From contig BDDD01000079.1 of assembly GCA_001972305.1 (NCBI GenBank), positions 1 through 64,000 of the forward strand: 64,000 nucleotides of DNA. Direction: 5' to 3'. Below the pieces are notes generated by a model. That model made no database searches. It was given only the letters and a program-made list of their open reading frames with translations, and had not been told where the DNA came from. Both the position numbers and the translations under genes were made by a program. Shown piece by piece: positions 59,017 to 64,000 of the stretch (position 1 is its first letter; each line of letters starts with the position of its first letter). Source of the DNA: Cephalotus follicularis. Its lineage: Eukaryota; Streptophyta; Magnoliopsida; Oxalidales; Cephalotaceae.

Positions 59017-60202
59017 CCTTAACCTTGTAACTTTTTATTTTCTTTTGCACTGTAACTTTTTCAGAACAGTTATAAAATACTAAGTTTTGGCATCATTATG
59101 TCTTCTTATTCCCTTAGGAATTTTATTTTTCTCGCTTTGCATGCTTTTATAGCTTCTTTAGCTTTATTCAAGTACTTACAATTCCCTTAGGATGATTCAA
59201 TATAAGTAATAGAACTTGATTTCTGCTTTATTTTAGCATTGTAATTCCCTTAGAAATTTTTACTTAGTCTATTTTATAGACTTCTTTTCACTATGGTATG
59301 ATATTTTTCAGCTTACATTACCTAAGCTTTCTAGTCCCCGTAGGACACTTTGTATCAAAAGAGCTTAGGGGGACTTGACCTTTGCGAGTTCTTAAGTGTT
59401 CGCAGGCCAAGTTTTAGGTCTGGTCTGACAAGTTCTCATGGATTTGCATACTAGGATCTCGTCTGGTCCGATTTTTTCGGACCAGGTCGTCTGAGCTTGC
59501 AGCCCTCGTATGGGCACTTGTATAAAAGTGCTCAGTCCAAAAACTTTGATCGTTGCGAGTTCTTATGGGTTTGCCTCTCAAGTTACAATATTGGTTCGGA
59601 CAGACGAATTTTTATAGCTTTGTCGACCAGTGTTTGCTTCTTTGGGAGTCTTTTTGTTTGCTTCCTTAGAAGTCTTTTAGTCGTTCCCTTAGGAATCATT
59701 TAACTTTGCTCCCTTAGGAGTCTTTTAGTACTCATCTCCTTGAAGTATTTGGTGCTCCTCTGATGGAGTCTTTGATGCTCCTTTGATGGAGTCTTATCGG
59801 ATTTGAGACCTCGATCTGTTTGAGACCTTAGTCTACTCTGATTACTCCCTTATGAGTTTTACGTCTTCGTGAGACTTAGAGAGCTTGGGTCCTATATCAA
59901 GACCTGCTCCGATTGCTCCCTTAGGAGTGTGGTCTGACAAGCTTGTATCAAAGCTTTTGATTGAGGGAACGTATCGGAGGCTGTTCAGAGGTTTAAGAAA
60001 GTAAATATTGGACCTCATATCCCTTGCAAACTTGGAACTATGGTGCTCTTTTTGAAGAAAACATTCATCTTTATTGATATTCTTGACTTTGAATATTTGT
60101 ACATACTTGTAAACATCATTGATAGTACTTTCTTAGGTGCTCGGCATTCCGAGCTCTAGGAATCTCCCTGTCTCCTAGAGTTTCAAGTTTGAATGTTCCA
60201 GG
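59017..60202. other. Noncoding region between convergent frames, TCCCTTAGGA motifs
   Basis: No gene is seen. At least eight variants of an imperfect palindrome occur: ATTCCCTTAGGAAT, GCTCCCTTAGGAGT, AATTCCCTTAGGAT, ACTCCCTTATGAGT and others, at about 59110-59930. Related phrases (GATGGAGTCTTTGATGCTCC, GAGTTCTTA, TCTGACAAG) also repeat. The region lies between the end of the antisense gene and the end of the integrase remnant. Confidence 0.55.
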
Positions 60203-60706
60203 TCAGAGCACTTTTTTCACCTTGTAAGGCCTCTCCCAATTAGGAGCTAACTTTCCTCTGGTACCGGTAGGATCAGCTATTGCCGTATTGCGGAGGACTA
60301 AGTCTCCTTCTCTTAGTGGTCTGGGATTTACTCTCTTATTGTAATAACGGCTCACCTTCTGTTGGTAAGCCGCTACTCTAATTGTAGCTTTATCTCTGAG
60401 CTCTTCCACTAAGTCGAGGAGATTCCTCAACCCTTCTTCGTTATTAGCTTCGTGCTCTGGTTCAACCTCTACTCTGAGCTCCACGTTTGCTATGGGAAGG
60501 GATTTTCCCTTCCCTTTGTTCATTATGGCAGTCTTGTAACACTGCGTGGCAACCTGTTGGTCTCCTCGGACTTCTCCCACACCAAACCTGGTCAGGAATT
60601 TCACCAATAAGTACCTTGTCGACACTATTGCTTCCATCAAGTTTAATCCTGGTCGCCCGACTATAGCATTATACGGGCTTGGCGTATCAACTACCAGGAA
60701 GGTCAT
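60203..60706 (-). pseudogene. Fused PR-end / integrase-end frame of the right Gypsy
   Basis: The open frame of 167 codons starts with the tail of a retropepsin-like region (FLVVDTPSPYNAIVGRPGLN) and linker (GVGEVRGDQQVATQCY). It then passes near residue 92 straight into the integrase C-terminus (LVEELRDKATIRVAAYQQKVSRYYN..., LREGDLVLRN, GKLAPNWERPYKV). RT, RNase H and the integrase core that should lie between are deleted without loss of frame. Upstream the same frame joins gag through two stops (60780 and about 60720). Confidence 0.82.
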
Positions 60707-60781
60707 TTGTACATGGGTTTAGCGTGGGGTCGTGCCTGTAACCACTAACAAGTCGATGGACCCCAGAGGACGGACCATCTC

Positions 60782-62735
60782 TCATGCGAAGCCCACCAGA
60801 GGAGTCTTCACTGGCCTTAGTTGATCGACCGGTATCCTCAATTGATCAAAAGTATGCTTGTAAAGGATATCCGCCGAGCTCTCACTGTCTATAAGGATCC
60901 TCTTCATAGTGAATAATTCCACTTGAAAAGTCACCACCACTGGATCATCGTGAGGGAGACGTACTCTCTCATAGTCCTCCTCTGGGAAGGATATTACCTC
61001 CTTTTCTCCACCTGACTTCAACATTTTGCTATGCGTGTATTGTTGCAAAGCAAAGGTCTGTCTAGCATAGGCTTTTCGAGCCCTGCTATGGTCGCCACCA
61101 GATGCGACCCCTCCAGAGATGGTATGTATTACACCCCTGGACTGTTGCTCATTTTCCTGTTGCGGAGCTTGTTCTCTGTGCTTCTTTCTTTCTTGGGAAG
61201 CATCCCTGTTAACATACTTGCGTAGATCACCTTTCCGAATCAGGTCCTCAATCTGATTATTTAAATGCCCGCACTCCTCTGTGTTGTGCCCGTGGTCACG
61301 ATGGTACCGGCAGTACTTATTCGTGTCCCTCTTCTCAGCTGAGGATCTCAATGGTGCTGGCCATTGGATAAGGACCTTGTCCTTCTCCACTGCCAATATC
61401 TTGGTGCGCGTCTCCAGGAAAGGGGCAAATTTGTTATAAGTGGGGATTGGTGCCCCCTTTTTTGGGGATTCCTCCCTCCTGGAAAACTTATGTCTAAGGT
61501 CATGTTTGGTCATTTTTGGGGATTCCTCCGCATTGACGTACTTCTCTGCTCTTCTCAGCAGGTCGGCCATATTCAGAGCAGGCTTCTTCATGAGGAAGAA
61601 AGTGAAGGGTGAATTGTCCTTCAATCCACTGTTTAGAGCTGCCAGGGCGAAAGACGGCTCCAAGTCCTTAATCATCAGAGACTCCCTGTTGAATCTAATG
61701 AGGTAGTCTCTAAGTGACTCATCATTTCCTTGCACCACAATGATTAGGTGGTTTGTGTTCTTCCTCTGCGTGGTGTTGTTAAGGAATTTTGTAATGAACA
61801 GTTCTGTAAACTGCTCGAAGTTTTCCACTGAGTTATGAGGTAGCGTGGAGTACCACGCTTAGGCTGCACCTGTCAGAGTTATCGGGAATCCTCGGCAAAG
61901 CACAACATCTGAAGCCTGCTGCATTAGCATAATTTGTGTGTAGTAGCGCACATGCTGGATTGGGTCGATGGACCCGTCATACTCCTTGAGACTTGGGAAT
62001 CGGAATCCCTTTGGGATACGCTCCCTCATTATCTCAGGCGTGAAGGGGGTGCAATTGATGTTTCGCACCTCGGACAGGTACCCCTTCGACTGCTTGGCTC
62101 CTCTGAGCCTCATCTCCATCTCGGCAAACCTTCTATTCATTGTCTGCTCCACATCCTCAATGTTCCTGATCTTGCTAGAAACCTGAGATGTACCTGTTGC
62201 AAGTTTGACTGAGTGGTCTGACCTGCTCCTCTGGCGAATTCCCGTCCTACGATAAGCATAGGAGCGTGCTCGAGTCTCCTCCTCAACCGAGTAATCTTAT
62301 TCCATTGGGTCTTGCTCGGGAAGGTCTTCTTGGGGATTGTAGCTATGATCTCCAGCACTTGAGGACTCTGCCCTTAGAGATGTTTCAATCTCTGTTCTCT
62401 TCCCCAGAGATGTATCAATCTTTGACCGCCTTGGAGGCGCATAGCCCTCATCGACGGGTTTTGCCTGGCCCCTTGGGGCTGTTAAACTTCTGTTGCTGCT
62501 CTGCTCGGACCAGCCTGATCTTGGGTGGCTAGTCTGCTCGGACCAGCCTGGTTTTGGCTGGCTAGATTATTCGTCAGCAAGGTTGTGAGACTCCTCATTT
62601 CCTGGAGCAGCTGGTTGAATTGCTCTCCAGTAATGGGAGCTTGCTCTGTAGGGCAACTTGACCGGCAGCAGGAGGATGATTCTCAGGTGCTTGGCAGCCG
62701 GTGGCTGCAGAGTTGTTGTTTCTTCTCGGAGGCAT
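60782..62735 (-). pseudogene. Gag-PR of the right Gypsy
   Basis: Gag begins at 62735 (MPPRRNNNS). Stops and at least one frame change disturb the first 600 nt. From 62152 one frame runs to 60782, with a TAA at 61859-61861 in place of the Gln codon of the sister copy. Parts: gag domain (YSTLPHNSVENFEQFTELF), Cys/His motif (CRYHRDHGHNTEEC, about 61305-61264), and the start of a retropepsin (RILIDSESSADILY, about 60900-60860). There Glu replaces the catalytic-loop Gly (D-S-E instead of D-T/S-G). Confidence 0.8.
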
Positions 62736-62780
62736 GATTATAATGACTTCTTGTTGCGTTTTCCCACAGACGGTGTCAAC

Positions 62781-63281
62781 TATTGATACAAGAATCAACT
62801 CATCAACAGTCACTTAAGTGGAAAGGTTTGATTTGTAGAGGGAAACGAATTGGATGCTCCGAGAACGATATTGGGTTGAGTATTTCACGATCTTTCCTAC
62901 ACACAAATAGCAAACTAGTTGAAGGTCCAGGGGGTTTTACTCTGGGAACTCTCCGATGCTTAAGTCAGGCAGTGTACAAACAATAAAGCAATAAGGTTCT
63001 TTTAGTGTAAAAATGGCGGACCTATGTAATATATTGCTTTGTAGTACTTATAAAACATGGTTGTAACTGTTTTGTTTGACTTGTTGAGATGATTATTGTA
63101 CCTCTAGGAAACGGTCGAGTATCTCGTTATTTCCCTGATTTAACGTCGGAGCGTTATTTAGCGTTATCTTTCCAGATTGTGAATGATCCGACCACGTGTC
63201 TGTAACTCTATATGACACTTATCTCGTTTTTTCAGAGGACACGTGACGATGTTGTTTATACATAAATTTTCTTTTATATAT
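62781..63281 (-). repeat. 5' LTR of the right Gypsy
   Basis: It matches 53229-53713 but has diverged (first bases TATTGATACAAG instead of TGTTGATACAAG, and TA-repeat expansion at the outer end). The right boundary is approximate. The PBS-like motif (GTTGACACCGTCTGTGGGAA on minus) lies at 62761-62780. Confidence 0.75.
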
Positions 63282-64000
63282 ATATATATTAAAACAAGTT
63301 TTGTTAATTTGAACACTTGTTAAGTATATTTGCTATTGATAATCTCTATTGTCCCAATTACATCATATCTTATTAAATTTTATTTTCTCAATCAAACAAT
63401 AAAAAATAACTTCAAAATTTAAAAAAGGCTACATATTAACAAAATTCATTTTAAATTTGAGGACTGCTAAGATCCGTATAATTAGTATTGAATGAAAAGT
63501 GTTTTATATACAGCAACAATAACAGAAAAGCAGTGGACTATAAACAGCAATCGTACCATTTCACATGATGGCATTACGACGAAAGACAAACAGAACAAAA
63601 TGTGGTTGATGATGACCAGGATGACCACTGTAATCCTCATGTCATGTGTAAAGAGATGACACAGGGACAAGAGCAAAAGCTAAAAACACATGCCTCGTTA
63701 CAAGAAATAACAGTTAAAAATTCAAGTTCCATTGTACTTCCATATTCGCTCGATTCATGGAGGTGCTTTACACACTGCACCGCCAATGTGTTACATTTCT
63801 AGGAATTCGCATTCCAGAAAATTCAAAGTTACTGGAGAGTGGAACCGCACTGATTTCATCAATTAAAAAATGGCACAAACGAGAGAGTGAGGTTTCATTT
63901 CAACACTCTGAGAGTACAACCTTACTGTATTTTTTAGCCATATATATTAGAGTAAAATACAAATAGAACCGTTATCATTTTATAAATAATAAACACTAAA
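63282..64000. other. AT-rich DNA, nothing recognised
   Basis: I see no gene, RNA or mobile-element motif in this end stretch. Short frames at 63482-63966 have no recognisable features. Confidence 0.5.

Larger units (their letters stand above)
53229..63281 (-). mobile_element. Gypsy deletion derivative with antisense gene
   Basis: Two related LTRs (53229-53713 and 62781 to about 63281) face the same way and bound about 10 kb. On the minus strand: PBS-like motif, gag (62735-60782), the end of PR joined to the end of integrase (60706-60203), then a long noncoding region with an antisense gene (56645-59016 on +), and a polypurine tract CCAAAGGGGCATA beside the 3' LTR (53714-53726). RT, RNase H and the integrase core are missing. 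An antisense gene after pol recalls Tat-lineage Gypsy elements. It must depend on another element for enzymes. A 2.4-kb unit with direct repeats sits near the 3' end. Confidence 0.85.

Noticed and set aside
63482-63966. Short frames at the right end
   Set aside because: No features, AT-rich context, and overlapping on both strands.

Overview
The window looks like nuclear DNA of a flowering plant, most likely a eudicot. Two intron-rich host genes with consensus GT-AG splice sites sit in AT-rich DNA crowded with plant retrotransposons: a Sirevirus-type Copia, Gypsy elements, a LINE, a TRIM, tRNA-derived SINEs, a MITE and a MULE. The species cannot be named from sequence alone.

Host genes. (1) A MAU2/SCC4 cohesin-loader gene runs from 12376 to 17380 on the + strand in ten exons whose phases all join, giving 726 codons plus stop. 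(2) A mitochondrial ABC half-transporter of the ABCB25/ATM3 type runs from 43088 to 51446 on the + strand in eighteen exons that join to 748 codons plus stop, with all nucleotide-binding motifs present. I see no other intact host gene.

Layout. 1-1037: 5' end of a minus-strand Gypsy (gag start plus LTR). 1093-3140: a 2 kb LTR-like repeat. 3141-5389: a 5'-truncated LINE split by a Tourist-like MITE. About 6480-12124: a decayed Copia ending 250 bp before the MAU2 start codon. 12376-17380: MAU2. 17381-21212: intergenic DNA with palindromes. 21213-23557: Gypsy LTR plus gag. 23558-35682: a 2.1 kb LTR split by a complete 10,005-bp Sirevirus-like Copia (25344-35348, target duplication GACGT). 35683-38332: GC-rich, repeat-rich DNA. 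38333-38444: a near-perfect hairpin at the 5' breakpoint of a MULE transposase fragment. That fragment is itself split by a 2,550-bp solo LTR (39015-41564, target duplication ATGCA). 41863-43087: palindrome array and ABCB25 upstream region. 43088-51446: ABCB25, with a SINE in intron 3 and a TRIM in intron 7. 53229 to about 63281: a minus-strand Gypsy deletion derivative that has lost its RT-RNaseH-integrase core but carries an antisense, intron-containing gene and a nested direct-repeat unit.

Most notable observations. The antisense gene in the right-hand Gypsy begins Met-Ala-Arg-Thr-Lys-Gln-Thr, the exact start of the histone H3 tail. Clusters of CpG-centred palindromes built on GTCGAC recur in otherwise unrelated repeats. 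The Sirevirus keeps its extra env-position frame open although its gag-pol frame has six in-frame stops. All calls were made by reading the sequence; no database search was run.
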